Part shown: positions 8,213-18,218 of the stretch, one piece after another
How positions within the stretch are numbered: position 1 is the stretch's first letter
Layout: every line of letters begins with the position of its first letter
Assembly: GCF_027625475.1 (NCBI RefSeq)
Contig: NZ_CP115174.1
Span: 1,674,001-1,738,000 of the forward strand
From: Sphingomonas abietis
Lineage (GTDB): Bacteria > Pseudomonadota > Alphaproteobacteria > Sphingomonadales > Sphingomonadaceae
Length of the DNA: 64,000 nucleotides
Reading direction: 5' to 3'
The notes under the pieces: generated by a model
What the model was told of the DNA's origin: nothing
What the model saw: only the letters and a program-made list of their open reading frames with translations
Databases searched by the model: none
Translations under genes and position numbers: made by a program

Positions 8213-9544
8213 ATGAACCGTCAGACACTCGCCCGGCTCGCGACCATGTCGCTGTTGCTCGGCATTTCGACCGTGGCCTGCACCACCGGCGGCGATCATG
8301 TCGCCACCATTGCCGATCAGACACCGAAGGCCAAGGAGGTCGCCGCGAAATCCGCCGACAAGGCGCGCGGCGCGCTGGCCGCCCACAAGGGGGTCGCCGC
8401 GGTCGATGCGGCCGAGAAGGCGGTGGCGCTCCAGTCTGACAATGCCGGCTACCGGATGCTGCTCGGCCAGTCCTATCTCGCCGCAGGCCGCTTCGCCTCG
8501 GCCGAGACGAGCTTCCGCGACTCGCTGACGCTCAACGCCGATCAGCCCAAGGCCAAGTTCAATATGGCGCTGGCCCAGATCGCGCAGGGGCGTGCCGGCG
8601 AGGCGCAGGCCATTCTGCATGACCTCAACGGCCAGATCCCCGCCGCCGATCTCGGCCTCGCGCTTGCGCTGTCGGGCGATCGGCAGGCCGCGATCGCGAT
8701 GCTCACCCAGGTCGTGCGCGATGGCAAATCGGATGCACGAACCCGCCAGAACCTCGCGCTTTCCTTTGCCCTGAACGGCCAGTGGCGGGAAGCACGCGCG
8801 GTTGCGATGCAGGATACGCCGGCCAGCCAGATCAATGACCAGATCGGCCGTTGGGCCGAACTCGCCAAGCCGGAAACGGCGGGCACGACCCAGGTCGCCT
8901 CCATGCTCGGCGTGAAGCCGGCCAATGATCCGGGCCTGCCGACGGAACTCGCGCTGGCGGGTCCGGCGCCGTCGCAGGCGCCGGTGGCGCTCGCCGCTGC
9001 CGATCCGGCACCGGTGCCCGCTCCATCACCGGTCGCGGCGGAAACGGCGGCTGTGACGGTGCCGCTCGACGAGCCGGCCCAGACCGCCGCCCCGGCGGAT
9101 GCGCCGGCCGCGGCGGTGATGCGCGTCGCCCAGACCTCGGCCACCCGGCGCGCCATCGCACCGCCGACGCTGTTGCGCGCGCCCGAGCAGCCGTTCCGCC
9201 GCGCCGTGATGACGGTCCAGCCCAAGCCGGCCTTCCGCTCCAGCGGCTATGTCGTCCAACTCGGCGCCTTCGCCAAGGCCGGTGCGATCCAGGCGGCATG
9301 GGAGCGTGCGTCCAAGGCGATGCCGCGCCTCGCCGGCTATGCCCCGGCCCGCGCGCAGCTCAGCCTGTCCGGAGCGTCGCTGGTGCGGCTGTCTGTTTCG
9401 GGCTTCGCCGATCGCGCATCGGCGGTGTCGCTGTGCCAGCAGATCCGCACCAAGGGCGGCCAGTGCTTCGTGCGCGCCACTGCCGGCGATGCGCCGCTCC
9501 AGTGGGTCAAGCGCGATGCCGGGACGCAGGTCGCCTCGCGCTAA
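8213..9544 (+). CDS. TPR and SPOR-domain (lipo)protein
   Basis: 443 residues from the ATG at 8213 with an AGGA site; it follows the RHH gene by 22 bp. The N-terminus is a signal with a possible lipoprotein cysteine (STVACTTGG, about residue 23). TPR-like repeats follow (AVALQSDNAGYRMLLGQSYLAAGRF, LNADQPKAKFNMALAQIAQGRAGEA, about residues 60-150), then a Pro/Ala-rich linker. The C-terminal SPOR domain runs from GYVVQLGAFAKAGAI to GQCFVRATAG. It is likely periplasmic and septum-targeted. Its architecture mirrors the Sel1/SPOR protein on the other side of parA. Confidence 0.85.
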   Translation: MNRQTLARLATMSLLLGISTVACTTGGDHVATIADQTPKAKEVAAKSADKARGALAAHKGVAAVDAAEKAVALQSDNAGYRMLLGQSYLAAGRFASAETSFRDSLTLNADQPKAKFNMALAQIAQGRAGEAQAILHDLNGQIPAADLGLALALSGDRQAAIAMLTQVVRDGKSDARTRQNLALSFALNGQWREARAVAMQDTPASQINDQIGRWAELAKPETAGTTQVASMLGVKPANDPGLPTELALAGPAPSQAPVALAAADPAPVPAPSPVAAETAAVTVPLDEPAQTAAPADAPAAAVMRVAQTSATRRAIAPPTLLRAPEQPFRRAVMTVQPKPAFRSSGYVVQLGAFAKAGAIQAAWERASKAMPRLAGYAPARAQLSLSGASLVRLSVSGFADRASAVSLCQQIRTKGGQCFVRATAGDAPLQWVKRDAGTQVASR

Positions 9545-9592
9545 CCAGCTTTATCCGAACCAGCTTTCCGACGGGGGGAAAGGCAGGGGCGG

Positions 9593-10849
9593 TCAGCCGA
9601 CAGGCTGGCCGCCCTTGATCGTTTTCAGCACGCGGCCCTGCACCGGCAGGCCATCGAACGGCGTGTTGCCGGCGCGCCCCGCGAGCTTCTCGCCGACGAT
9701 CTTCCAGGGCGTGCCGTCGTCGACGAGGATGATGTCGGCGGGCGCACCGATCGCGATCCGCCCCGCATCCAGCCCGAACAGGCGCGCGGGCGCCCCGGCG
9801 ACCAGATCGAACAGACGGGCGAGATCGATCACCTCGTCCTTCACCAGCGTCAACGCGAGGGTGAGCAAAGTCTCCGCCCCGGCCATGCCCGGCTCGGCCG
9901 AGACATAAGGCAGGCGCTTCGCCTCCGGGCCGCGCGGATCATGGCCCGAGCAGATCAGGTCGACCGTGCCGTCGCGCACCGCTGCGATCGTGGCCTTGCG
10001 GTCGTCTTCGGAACGCAGCGGCGGCGACAGCCGGGCAAAGGTCTTGAACGGGCCGATCGCCTGATCGGACAGCAGCAGATGGGCGGGGCTCACTCCGCAG
10101 GTGACCCCGACGCCGCGCGCCTTGGCGGCACGCACCAGATCGAAGGCGCGCGCCGTGGAGAGTTGGCGGAAATGGATGCGCGCGCCGGTTTCCTCGGCCA
10201 GCATGATGTCGCGCGCCACCGCCATCGCCTCGGCGATCGCAGGGGCCGAGGCGAGGCCGAGCCGGGTCGCCATCTCACCATCGGTGGCGACGGCGCCCTT
10301 GGCCAGGATGCCGTCCTCGGCATGGGTGACGACGATCATGTCGAAGGCGGACGCATAAGAGAGCAGCCGGAGCATCAGCCCCGAATCGGCGATCCATTCG
10401 CGCCCGGTCGAGACCGCGACTGCGCCGGCGCGCTTCATCAGGCCGATCTCGGCCATTTCGCGTCCGGCCAGCCCGCGGGTCGCGGCGGCGAACGGGACGA
10501 CGGTGAGTGCATCCTGCGGAAAGGACGCCGCCTGGCGGATCAGCGCGGGGGCATCGAGCGGCGGCGCCTGGTCGGGCATCAGCAGCGTGGTGGTGATGCC
10601 GCCGGCGGACGCCGCCTCGGGATCGATCGCGAAGGCGCCGACATCGACGAGGCCGGGCGCGATCAGGGCGCCGCGGGCATCCGCCACCACGTCCGACTTG
10701 CGGAAGACGCCATGCTCGATCTCGCCAAAGGCTTCGATCAGACCGTCGCGGATCAGCAGCCCACCTTCGCTGACGGTGCCGGTGGCGGGATCGATGATCC
10801 GGCCGTTGCGGATCGCGAGCGTGCCGCTCTTCAGGCCGAGCCGGCTCAT
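9593..10849 (-). CDS. pyrX: Dihydroorotase-like protein lacking catalytic residues (PyrX/PyrC' type)
   Basis: 418 residues. The start ATG (10847-10849) overlaps the pyrB stop by 4 bp. The fold is clearly that of type I dihydroorotase: [27 protein letters not shown] and the GMAGAETLL ending are all recognisable. The metal-binding D-x-H-x-H after PGL is replaced by [10 protein letters not shown] (69-78). The catalytic T-D-H-A-P-H is replaced by SGHDPR (about 298-303). It is therefore very unlikely to be an active dihydroorotase. Inactive PyrC homologues next to pyrB are known to be structural partners of aspartate transcarbamoylase. A true pyrC should exist elsewhere. Automatic annotation would probably call this pyrC. 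Confidence 0.85.
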   Translation of the reverse strand: MSRLGLKSGTLAIRNGRIIDPATGTVSEGGLLIRDGLIEAFGEIEHGVFRKSDVVADARGALIAPGLVDVGAFAIDPEAASAGGITTTLLMPDQAPPLDAPALIRQAASFPQDALTVVPFAAATRGLAGREMAEIGLMKRAGAVAVSTGREWIADSGLMLRLLSYASAFDMIVVTHAEDGILAKGAVATDGEMATRLGLASAPAIAEAMAVARDIMLAEETGARIHFRQLSTARAFDLVRAAKARGVGVTCGVSPAHLLLSDQAIGPFKTFARLSPPLRSEDDRKATIAAVRDGTVDLICSGHDPRGPEAKRLPYVSAEPGMAGAETLLTLALTLVKDEVIDLARLFDLVAGAPARLFGLDAGRIAIGAPADIILVDDGTPWKIVGEKLAGRAGNTPFDGLPVQGRVLKTIKGGQPVG

Positions 10850-11853
10850 GCCCAGCCCTCCACGCCGCGCCGTTGCCGGGTCAGCACGTCGAGGCAGGCC
10901 ATGCGGACGGCGACGCCCATCTCGACCTGTTCGGTGATCGCGGATTGCCTGATGTCGTCGGCGACGTCGGAGGTGATCTCGATTCCCCGGTTCATCGGGC
11001 CGGGGTGCATGACCAGTGCGCCCTTGGTGGCGCGACCCAGCCGTTCGCGGGTGAGGCCGTAGAAATGATGATATTCGCGAGGGCTGGGCACGAACGCCCC
11101 GTCCATCCGCTCGAGCTGGAGACGGAGCATCATCACCACCTCGGCGCCTTCCAGCGCGGCGTCGAAATCGGTGTAGGGGGTGACGCCCATCCGCTCGATC
11201 GCGGGAGGCAGCAGCGTCGGCGGCGCGACCACGCGGACCTCCGCCCCCATCGTACCGAGCAGCAGGATGTTGGACCGCGCGACCCGGCTGTGCAGCACGT
11301 CGCCGCAGATGGTGACGACGGTGCCGTTGATCCGGCCGACGCGGCGGCGGATGGTCAGCGCATCGAGCAGCGCCTGGGTCGGATGCTCGTGCCGCCCGTC
11401 GCCGGCGTTGAGCACCGGGCAATCCACCTTGTCGGCGATCAGGCCGACGGCGCCGCTGGCATCGTGGCGGATCACGATCACGTCGGGCTTCATCGCGTTG
11501 AGCGTCGCCGTCGTATCGAGCAGGGTCTCGCCCTTCTTCACGCTCGATTGCGCGGCGTGCATATTGACCACGTCCATGCCGAGCCGTTTGCCGGCGATCT
11601 CGAAGCTCAGCAGCGTGCGCGTGCTGTTCTCGAAGAAGGCGTTGATCTGGGTGAGGCCGGACAGCCGATCGTCATGCTTGGCGGTGGCGCGATTGAGCGC
11701 GATCCACTGCTCCGCCTCGTCGAGCAGAAAGCCGACTTCCCACGGCTGCAAGCCGGCGATTCCGGTGAGATGGCGATGGGGGAAGGGATGGATGCCCTCG
11801 GGCAGCGTGAAGTCCGCGGAGGGGGCGTTATCGGACGGTTCGGCGTCGGTCAT
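10846..11853 (-). CDS. pyrB: Aspartate carbamoyltransferase catalytic subunit
   Basis: 335 residues. It condenses carbamoyl phosphate with aspartate, the committed step of pyrimidine synthesis. The carbamoyl-phosphate loop is FENSTRT (74-80). [11 protein letters not shown] (about 157-167) and [11 protein letters not shown] near the C-terminus are the other family signatures. A 20-residue polar N-terminal extension precedes the core. It forms an operon with the degenerate dihydroorotase-like gene (ATGA overlap). No pyrI regulatory subunit is present, which suits the class with PyrX-type partners. Confidence 0.96.
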   Translation of the reverse strand: MTDAEPSDNAPSADFTLPEGIHPFPHRHLTGIAGLQPWEVGFLLDEAEQWIALNRATAKHDDRLSGLTQINAFFENSTRTLLSFEIAGKRLGMDVVNMHAAQSSVKKGETLLDTTATLNAMKPDVIVIRHDASGAVGLIADKVDCPVLNAGDGRHEHPTQALLDALTIRRRVGRINGTVVTICGDVLHSRVARSNILLLGTMGAEVRVVAPPTLLPPAIERMGVTPYTDFDAALEGAEVVMMLRLQLERMDGAFVPSPREYHHFYGLTRERLGRATKGALVMHPGPMNRGIEITSDVADDIRQSAITEQVEMGVAVRMACLDVLTRQRRGVEGWA

Positions 11854-11905
11854 GCGCGTCCCCTATCGGTGTGACGAGGGGGTGACAAGCACGCGAACTT
11901 ATTAA

Positions 11906-11929
11906 GGCGGCGTCAAACTTGACGCCGCC
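11906..11929 (-). terminator. Rho-independent-type terminator after the Cys-rich gene
   Basis: Stem of 9 to 11 bp (GGCGGCGTCAA / TTGACGCCGCC), located 9 bp past the stop of the 108-codon gene on the minus strand and followed by TTAATAAGTT. It separates that gene from pyrB. Confidence 0.65.
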
Positions 11930-11937
11930 GTTGTATG

Positions 11938-12261
11938 TTAACATCCTGTAATAGAGTCACCCGCTACGCACACGTTCTGAACGCCACCCATGCCCGCTCC
12001 TGGCGATGGGTAAGGAGGCGCAGGGTCGGCTGGATTTGGATTATAACCAACTCCCGGGGACTGACAAGCTCCGCCAGTCATATCGTCAAAACACTCATTT
12101 GGCGTACTATAGCCATAACTAGAGAAATTGGCAATGCATCGATTGGCAATTCCCTGGCAGGTCGAAGTACTCAAGCTATCTTGAGCGGTTGCAGGTTCAG
12201 AAAGAAATATTGCAAAAAAAGCAGATGTTGCGAGCATCGTGATTCGTGATGTGTGATGCAT
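11938..12261 (-). CDS. Small secreted cysteine-rich protein, unrecognised
   Basis: 107 residues from the ATG at 12259-12261 (GTG one codon earlier; AAGGA site well spaced). A signal peptide (about 1-27, cut after ATA before QDS) is followed by a short mature protein with six cysteines, one of them the last residue, and a PNPADPAPPYPSPG linker. I do not recognise a family. The gene and its flanks are much lower in GC than the neighbourhood (45-47% in two 60-base lines counted within it and 27% in one just upstream). This points to recent acquisition or a specialised orphan. A hairpin terminator follows. Confidence 0.6.
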   Translation of the reverse strand: MHHTSRITMLATSAFFAIFLSEPATAQDSLSTSTCQGIANRCIANFSSYGYSTPNECFDDMTGGACQSPGVGYNPNPADPAPPYPSPGAGMGGVQNVCVAGDSITGC

Positions 12262-12450
12262 CACATAAATCCTTCTTCATGGGACCCCTTGCAGAAGGTT
12301 TAATTTTATTCGTTCAATGTCAATAAAATTATTTGCCAGTTCTACTGAAGGCATTTTATGATGCATTCGCCATGTTGATGACGGCACTGTGTTTGCGCTC
12401 ATGAATGCCGCCAAATTGTCTAATTTGCGTTATATTATCGTTGTTTTCCT

Positions 12451-12912
12451 CTAGAAATTCGCCAGTGCGTCGATCGCGCCCTGAAGAATATAGGCCGCCG
12501 CCATCTTGTCGACCACCTCGGCCCGGCGGGCACGGGAGGCATCGGCGGTGAGCAGCGTCCGGGTCACGGCGGCGGTCGACCAGCGCTCGTCCCACAACAG
12601 GATCGGCAGTTCCAGCGGCTTGAGGTTGCGCGCGAACGCCCGGATCGCCTGGGTGCGCGGGCTGTCGGTCCCGTCCATGTTGAGCGGCAGGCCGACGACC
12701 AAGCCGCGGATCGCCTGGGTGGCGACGATCTTGCGCAGCGCATCCAGATCGGCGCCGAACTTGGTGCGGCGGATGGTTTCGGCCGGCGTCGCGATTGTCC
12801 ACTGGGAATCGCAATAAGCGAGGCCGATCGTCTTGGTGCCGACGTCGAGGCCGGCCAGTCGACCGGCCTGGGGCAGGCCTTCGCGAAATTCGGGGGTCGA
12901 GGCGGTGATCAT
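12451..12912 (-). CDS. ruvX: RuvX/YqgF-family Holliday-junction resolvase-like nuclease
   Basis: 153 residues, normal for the family. It has an RNase H-like fold, with [15 protein letters not shown] at 21-35 (first catalytic Asp), [18 protein letters not shown] (acidic residues of the second site) and the C-terminal [14 protein letters not shown]. Family members act in pre-16S rRNA 5' processing and have been proposed as Holliday-junction resolvases. Its start overlaps the stop of the upstream DUF3089 gene by 4 bp. Downstream lies the AT-rich island. Confidence 0.93.
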   Translation of the reverse strand: MITASTPEFREGLPQAGRLAGLDVGTKTIGLAYCDSQWTIATPAETIRRTKFGADLDALRKIVATQAIRGLVVGLPLNMDGTDSPRTQAIRAFARNLKPLELPILLWDERWSTAAVTRTLLTADASRARRAEVVDKMAAAYILQGAIDALANF

Positions 12913-14030
12913 CGGTGATGCTTTTCCATGGCGTCGAGCCGGCGGGCGGCATCGGCGCGGATATTGGCCCAGAACAGGGCATAGTCGAAGACGTGGAAGT
13001 TGTTGCCGGGCAATACCGCCCGGCCGAAATCGGCAGGCGGGGGGCCGATCAGCAGCAGCCCGGCCGGATCGCAGCGGGCGGGGACGAGGTGCGGCGTGAG
13101 CGTCGCGCTCTTGTAGCCGTCGTTCGGCTTGAGCGCGCCGAGATTGGCGGATGCGGGGGCCGCGCCATCCCGCGTGCCGGTCAGCGGATTGACGCAGAGC
13201 GCCGGCGTGTGGGCGCGAGGCTGGCCGGTGAAGCCGATCCCGGCATCATAGCGGAGCCGAAGCTGCGCGGCATCGGCGGGCTCTGCGTAGCTTTCCCAGC
13301 TCAGGATGCAGCCATGCTGGTCCGGCCTATCGCAGGCGGGCAGGCCGAGCGCCGGCAGGTCGGTGGCCACCGAAACCGGCCAGCCGACCGCATAGACGGC
13401 GAGGATCCGCCGCCTCAGTCGCCTGTCGCCGGCCACCTTGTCGTGCAGCAGGTGGAGCAGGTGGTAGCTGCCCTGGCTGTGCCCCGCGAGGATGATCGGG
13501 GCGTCCGGCGGCGCCTGGTTCAGGAAAGCGTCGAACGCCCGCGCGACGTCCGAATAAGCGAGCTGCAGGGCCTTGGCGGAATCGGGCTTGGTGGTGAGGA
13601 ACGCGCCCACCGTCGCCTGCCGATAGCGCGGCGCCCAGACGCGGGCGACGTTGCTGAACGTCGAGACCTCGGTCGGCACCAGCACATGGGCGCGCCGGTC
13701 CATCTCCTGGTCGTCGATCGGCGCGTTCCAGTGGGCACGGCTCAGATAGGTGGTCGGCGGCACGAAGAAGACCACCGCTTTGGTCCGCGCGGTGCCGGGC
13801 ACGCCGGGGGGCAGCCAGTCGGCCGGATCGTCGGGCGTGCCGGGTCGTGACAACCAGGCGCCGGGTTCGCTGTAATCGGGGGCGCCGGCTTCCGGCGGCG
13901 TGGAAAAGGAGATGGTCGGCACGAACGTCCAGCGCATCACCGTTTCGGGAAACAGCGTCCAGACGATGCCCGCTCCCAGGATCAGGACGATGATCGCGAC
14001 GATGACGTAGAGGAAGCGGCGTGCGGCCAT
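12909..14030 (-). CDS. DUF3089 alpha/beta-hydrolase, membrane-anchored
   Basis: 373 residues with an N-terminal transmembrane anchor (about 7-27), then a periplasmic alpha/beta-hydrolase domain. [10 protein letters not shown] and a nucleophile elbow [10 protein letters not shown] (about 180-184) match the DUF3089 family. Substrates are unknown; the family is lipase/esterase-like. It is cotranscribed with ruvX and divergent from gatC. Confidence 0.85.
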   Translation of the reverse strand: MAARRFLYVIVAIIVLILGAGIVWTLFPETVMRWTFVPTISFSTPPEAGAPDYSEPGAWLSRPGTPDDPADWLPPGVPGTARTKAVVFFVPPTTYLSRAHWNAPIDDQEMDRRAHVLVPTEVSTFSNVARVWAPRYRQATVGAFLTTKPDSAKALQLAYSDVARAFDAFLNQAPPDAPIILAGHSQGSYHLLHLLHDKVAGDRRLRRRILAVYAVGWPVSVATDLPALGLPACDRPDQHGCILSWESYAEPADAAQLRLRYDAGIGFTGQPRAHTPALCVNPLTGTRDGAAPASANLGALKPNDGYKSATLTPHLVPARCDPAGLLLIGPPPADFGRAVLPGNNFHVFDYALFWANIRADAARRLDAMEKHHR

Positions 14031-14108
14031 GAGCGGCAGGGCTTAAGGGGCGGGCCTCGTTCGGGCAAGGCGCTTGAAGTGTAGGATTGCGGATGATAGC
14101 CGCGCTGC

Positions 14109-14408
14109 ATGTCAGTAGACCTCGCCACCGTCCGCAAGATCGCCGGCCTCGCCCGCATCGCCATGAACGATGCGGAAGCGGAGGCGCTGGTGCCCGAACT
14201 CAACAAGATCCTCGGCATGGTCGAGCAACTGGGCGAGGTCGATACCTCGGGCGTCGAGCCGCTCGCCGCCGTCATCCCCAACCATCTGCGCCTGCGCGAC
14301 GACGTCGTCACCCATGACGCGACCGGCGGCGGCATCCGCGATGCCGTGCTCAAGAACGCCCCGCAGGCCGAACATGGCTTCTTCGCCGTTCCCAAGGTGA
14401 TCGAATAA
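14109..14408 (+). CDS. gatC: Asp/Glu-tRNA amidotransferase subunit C
   Basis: 99 residues: [19 protein letters not shown] at the N-terminus, [13 protein letters not shown], and LRDDVV near the end are GatC hallmarks. GatC wraps GatA and GatB in the complex that converts Glu-tRNA(Gln) to Gln-tRNA(Gln). No clear ribosome site precedes the ATG. The stop overlaps the gatA start by one base (TAATG). Confidence 0.96.
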   Translation: MSVDLATVRKIAGLARIAMNDAEAEALVPELNKILGMVEQLGEVDTSGVEPLAAVIPNHLRLRDDVVTHDATGGGIRDAVLKNAPQAEHGFFAVPKVIE

Positions 14409-15892
14409 TGTCCGCCGACCTGACCGACCTCGGTATCGCTGCCATCCGCGACGGCGTGGCCGCCGGCACCTTCTCCGCCCGCGAAGTGGCGACGGCGTTC
14501 AACGCCGCCGTGGAGCAGGGCCGCCCGCTCAACGCCTGGCTGGTCGAGACGCCGGAGCTGGCGCTGGCCGCCGCCGACACGGCCGATGCCGCCAGGGTGT
14601 CCGGCGATCTCAAGCCGCTTTCCGGCGTGCCGCTCGGCATCAAGGATCTGTTCGCGACCAAGGGTGTCGAGACCACTGCGGCTTCGAGCATCCTCAAGGG
14701 CTTCGTGCCGGAATATGAGTCGACCGTCTCCGGCAAGCTGTTCGCGGCCGGCGCCGGGATGCTCGGCAAGCTCAACCTCGACCAGTTCGCGATGGGCTCG
14801 TCCAACGAGACCTCGGCATTCGGCAATGTGATCTCGCCTTGGAAGCGCAACGATGGCGGCAATGCCTCGCTGGCACCGGGCGGCTCGTCGGGCGGATCCT
14901 CCTCGGCGGTCTCGGCGCGGATGGCGCCGGGCGCGACCGGCACCGACACCGGCGGCTCGATCCGCCAGCCCGCCGCCTTCACCGGCATCTCGGGCATCAA
15001 GCCGACCTATGGCCGCTGCTCGCGCTGGGGTGTCGTCGCCTTCGCATCCTCGCTCGATCAGGCCGGGCCGATGGCGCGCGACGTGCGCGACTGCGCGATC
15101 ATGCTCGAGGCGATGTCGGGCTTCGACGCCAAGGACGCCACCTCGCTGGATATCCCCGTGCCCGCTTGGGAAAAAGGATTGTCGGGCGATCTCAAGGGCA
15201 AGAAGGTCGGCGTTCCGAAGGAATATCGGGTCGACAACATGCCGCCCGAGATCGAGGCGCTGTGGCAGCAGGGCATCGACTTCGTGAAGGATGCCGGCGC
15301 CGAGATCGTCGAGGTCTCGCTGCCGCACACCAAATATGCGCTGCCGACCTATTACATCATCGCGCCGGCGGAGGCCTCCTCCAACCTCGCACGCTATGAC
15401 GGCGTGCGCTACGGCCTGCGCGATCTGCCGGACGGCGCCAACCTCCAGCAGATGTACGCCGCGACCCGCGCCGAGGGCTTCGGTGCCGAGGTCAAGCGCC
15501 GCATCATGATCGGCACCTATGTGCTTTCGGCCGGCTTCTACGACGCCTATTTCACCCAGGCGCAGAAGGTGCGCTCGCTGATCGTGCGTGATTTCGAGCA
15601 GGCCTTTGCCCAGTGCGACGTGCTGCTGACGCCGACCGCGCCGTCCGCCGCCTTCGGTCTCGGCGAGAAATCGGACGATCCGATCGCCATGTATCTGAAC
15701 GACGTCTTCACCGTGCCCTCGTCGCTGGCCGGCCTGCCGGCGATGTCGGTGCCGGGCGGGCTGGACGGGCAGGGGCTGCCGCTGGGCCTGCAGATCATCG
15801 GCCGTCCGCTCGACGAGCAAGGCGTGCTGAACGCCGCTCTGGCGATCGAGGAGCGGGCTGGCTTCACGGCGCGTCCGAAGGTCTGGTGGTAG
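14408..15892 (+). CDS. gatA: Asp/Glu-tRNA amidotransferase subunit A
   Basis: 494 residues. Amidase-signature enzyme that releases ammonia from glutamine. The Lys-Ser-Ser triad is visible: K79 (GIKDLF), S160 (PGGSSGGS) and S184 ([10 protein letters not shown]), with the 24-residue Ser-Ser spacing known for GatA. It is translationally linked to gatC. A small membrane-protein gene separates it from gatB. Confidence 0.97.
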   Translation: MSADLTDLGIAAIRDGVAAGTFSAREVATAFNAAVEQGRPLNAWLVETPELALAAADTADAARVSGDLKPLSGVPLGIKDLFATKGVETTAASSILKGFVPEYESTVSGKLFAAGAGMLGKLNLDQFAMGSSNETSAFGNVISPWKRNDGGNASLAPGGSSGGSSSAVSARMAPGATGTDTGGSIRQPAAFTGISGIKPTYGRCSRWGVVAFASSLDQAGPMARDVRDCAIMLEAMSGFDAKDATSLDIPVPAWEKGLSGDLKGKKVGVPKEYRVDNMPPEIEALWQQGIDFVKDAGAEIVEVSLPHTKYALPTYYIIAPAEASSNLARYDGVRYGLRDLPDGANLQQMYAATRAEGFGAEVKRRIMIGTYVLSAGFYDAYFTQAQKVRSLIVRDFEQAFAQCDVLLTPTAPSAAFGLGEKSDDPIAMYLNDVFTVPSSLAGLPAMSVPGGLDGQGLPLGLQIIGRPLDEQGVLNAALAIEERAGFTARPKVWW

Positions 15893-15918
15893 GCGACGGC
15901 GCCTTCCGTCGCCGCAAC

Positions 15919-16302
15919 ATGCGCGTGCTCCGGGACGCGCAGGAGGCGGTCAATGTCGCGTTCGGCGCGATCCTGTCGGCCTATGTCGGCAATTCGCTTG
16001 CCGAGATTGATAATCACGCCTTCGATCATGCTGTTCTGGCGCGATTTTTCGTGTTGCTTGCAGTGTTTATCCTGGGGCTGACGATGGGCAATTCGGCGCT
16101 GGTACGCGGCGAATGGCAATTGGGCCTGCCAGCCTTGGCGGTGGGCTGGATCGCAGCAGGATTCGCCCATCATGAAGGGCAGCTGCTGGGTTTCGAAGCC
16201 TCGATCCTGCGCCTGATCGCCTTTTGCTGGTTCGGCGCCCTGATCGCCAGCGACGCCATTCTTTCAGCCATCAACTATTTTCATCATCGGATCGGATCAT
16301 GA
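15919..16302 (+). CDS. Small membrane protein between gatA and gatB, unrecognised
   Basis: 127 residues from the ATG at 15919. A short amphipathic N-terminus is followed by three likely membrane segments (about 40-58, 70-86, 94-115), ending HHRIGS. The stop overlaps the gatB start (ATGA), so it is translated as part of the gat operon. No family is recognised and no catalytic motif is seen. GTG at 15886, inside the gatA end, is an alternative start. Confidence 0.7.
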   Translation: MRVLRDAQEAVNVAFGAILSAYVGNSLAEIDNHAFDHAVLARFFVLLAVFILGLTMGNSALVRGEWQLGLPALAVGWIAAGFAHHEGQLLGFEASILRLIAFCWFGALIASDAILSAINYFHHRIGS

Positions 16303-17771
16303 GCAGCTATCGTATCCAGGGCGGCACCGGCGAGTGGGAGGTCGTGATCGGCCTCGAGGTCCACGCGCAGATCACGTCGGAATCCAAGCTCTTCTCGGGC
16401 GCGGCCACGGCGTTCGGCGCGGAGCCCAATTCGCAGGTCAGCCTGATCGACGCGGCGATGCCGGGTATGCTGCCGGTGCCGAACCGCGAATGCATTCGCC
16501 AGGCGGTGCGCACCGGCATGGCGATCAATGCGCCGATCAACCAGTGGTCGCGCTTCGATCGCAAGAATTATTTCTATGCCGATCTGCCGCAGGGGTATCA
16601 GATTTCGCAGCTTTTCCATCCGCTTGTCGGCGAAGGTTCGCTGCTGGTCGAGCCGGAGGGCGCCGAGCCTAAGACGATTGGGATCGAGCGCATCCATGTC
16701 GAGCAGGATGCCGGCAAGCTGATGCACGATCAGCATCCGACCCGCTCCTATGTCGATCTCAATCGCTCGGGCGTGGCGCTGATGGAGATTGTCTCCAAGC
16801 CGGATATGCGTTCGCCCGCGGAAGCAGGGGCTTACGTCAAGAAGCTCCGATCGATTCTGCGCTATGTCGGCTCGTGCGACGGCAATATGGAGCAGGGCTC
16901 GATGCGCGCCGACGTCAACGTCTCGGTGCGCAGGCCCGGCGAGGAATTCGGTACGCGCACCGAAACCAAGAACGTCAACTCGATCCGTTTCGTCATGGCG
17001 ACGATCGAACTGGAGGCGCGCCGTCAGGTCGATCTCATCGAGGATGGCGGCACCGTGGTGCAGGAGACCCGCCTGTTCGACCCCGATGGCAATGGCGGCA
17101 AAGGCGCGACCCGATCGATGCGGTCCAAGGAAGACGCGCACGACTATCGCTATTTCCCGGACCCGGACCTGCTGCCGCTCATCCTGGACGATGCCTTTCT
17201 GGAGGAAGCGCGCGCATCGCTGCCGGAACTGCCCGATGCCAAGCGCAAGCGCTACGAGGAGGTGCTCGGCATCTCCACCTACAATGCCGATGTGCTGACC
17301 GCGGACGTCGAGACGGCGCGCTGGTTCGAGCAGATGCTGGATGAGGGCGCGCCGGCCAAGACGGCGGCCAACTGGGTGATGTCGGAGCTGTTCGGCGCGC
17401 TCAACCGGCTGGGCCGTGATATCGCCAACAGCCCGGTGTCGCCGAAGCAGGCCGCCGGACTGCTCACGCTGGTCGCGGACGGCACCTTGTCGGGCACGCT
17501 TGCCAAGCAGGTGTTCGAGGTGATGCTGGAGACCGGGCAGGATGCCGGCGTCGTCGTCGAGGAGCGCGGCCTCAAGCAGACCAGCGACACCGGCGCGATC
17601 GAGGCCGAGATCGCCAAGGTGATGGACGCCAACCCCGACAAGGTCGCCGACTATCGCGGCGGCAAGGACAAGTTGTTCGGCTTCTTCGTCGGCCAGACGA
17701 TGCGCGCAATGGGCGGCAAGGCCAATCCGGGCGTGGTCAACGAACTGCTCAAGAAGGCGCTGGACGGCTGA
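16299..17771 (+). CDS. gatB: Asp/Glu-tRNA amidotransferase subunit B
   Basis: 490 residues from the ATG at 16299, which overlaps the preceding stop. [12 protein letters not shown], then the SKLFSG segment and the [10 protein letters not shown] and HVEQDAGK motifs, are GatB signatures. GatB transfers ammonia onto the gamma-phosphorylated Glu-tRNA(Gln). The C-terminal YqeY-like tail ([21 protein letters not shown]) binds the tRNA. It ends 2 bp from a convergent small gene. Confidence 0.97.
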   Translation: MSSYRIQGGTGEWEVVIGLEVHAQITSESKLFSGAATAFGAEPNSQVSLIDAAMPGMLPVPNRECIRQAVRTGMAINAPINQWSRFDRKNYFYADLPQGYQISQLFHPLVGEGSLLVEPEGAEPKTIGIERIHVEQDAGKLMHDQHPTRSYVDLNRSGVALMEIVSKPDMRSPAEAGAYVKKLRSILRYVGSCDGNMEQGSMRADVNVSVRRPGEEFGTRTETKNVNSIRFVMATIELEARRQVDLIEDGGTVVQETRLFDPDGNGGKGATRSMRSKEDAHDYRYFPDPDLLPLILDDAFLEEARASLPELPDAKRKRYEEVLGISTYNADVLTADVETARWFEQMLDEGAPAKTAANWVMSELFGALNRLGRDIANSPVSPKQAAGLLTLVADGTLSGTLAKQVFEVMLETGQDAGVVVEERGLKQTSDTGAIEAEIAKVMDANPDKVADYRGGKDKLFGFFVGQTMRAMGGKANPGVVNELLKKALDG

Positions 17772-17773
17772 GT

Positions 17774-18031
17774 TCAGCCGTTCACGCGTTCGGGGCGCTG
17801 AAAATCGGGGATCAGGCTTTCGAGCAGGGTCCACGCCTCGAAGCGCTCCTGCACGCCGGGCAGTTCGGCGATCAGCGCCTGGCCGACGGTCGCTACCTCT
17901 CCGTCGTCGAGCTTGCCGATGCTGTGCAGCGTCGCGATCAGCTTGAAATGGAGCGCGACCGCGAGGCTTCCTTGCGACGCGGCTTCGGACAGCGGGATTT
18001 GGGTCTGGGTCAGGTCCACGGGATACTCCAC
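17774..18031 (-). CDS. Small conserved hypothetical protein
   Basis: 85 residues with a GTG start (18029-18031). It is soluble, mostly helical by composition and leucine-rich (EAASQGSLAVALHFKLIATL). No signal peptide and no recognised domain. It converges on gatB with a 2-bp gap. The coherent composition and lack of any better frame support it as real; the ribosome site is weak. Confidence 0.55.
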   Translation of the reverse strand: MEYPVDLTQTQIPLSEAASQGSLAVALHFKLIATLHSIGKLDDGEVATVGQALIAELPGVQERFEAWTLLESLIPDFQRPERVNG

Positions 18032-18130
18032 TGATACGCTGGCGACGGCGGGTGCCAGCCATCGAACGCGGCGATCCGGAGATGGCTCCGAACTTTCGGG
18101 TTCCGGCGGTGCGCTACCTATTGCCTTTCG

Positions 18131-18206
18131 TACTCCTGCGTAGGCAGGAGCCCAGGTGAAGACCGGCTACGCCCGTGGCTCTGGGCTCCTGCCTGCGCAG
18201 GAGCAC
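18131..18206. repeat. REP-like inverted pair
   Basis: Two copies of a small palindrome built on CTCCTGC...GCAGGAG face each other: 18133-18155 and, inverted, 18181-18203. Each half is itself a hairpin and both share the CCCAG/CTGGG edge. It lies between a convergent gene end and another minus-strand gene. This is the form of repetitive extragenic palindromes. Confidence 0.6.
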
Positions 18207-18218
18207 GAGAGGCCACCT

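Noticed and set aside
12265-12450. TTGACA on minus at 12318-12323 considered as promoter of the Cys-rich gene
   Set aside because: No matching -10 at a normal spacing; the AT-richness makes such hexamers likely by chance.
12356-12982. 208-codon minus frame over the AT-rich island and ruvX
   Set aside because: Read-through of an alternative frame of ruvX into the intergenic sequence; no coherent protein pattern.
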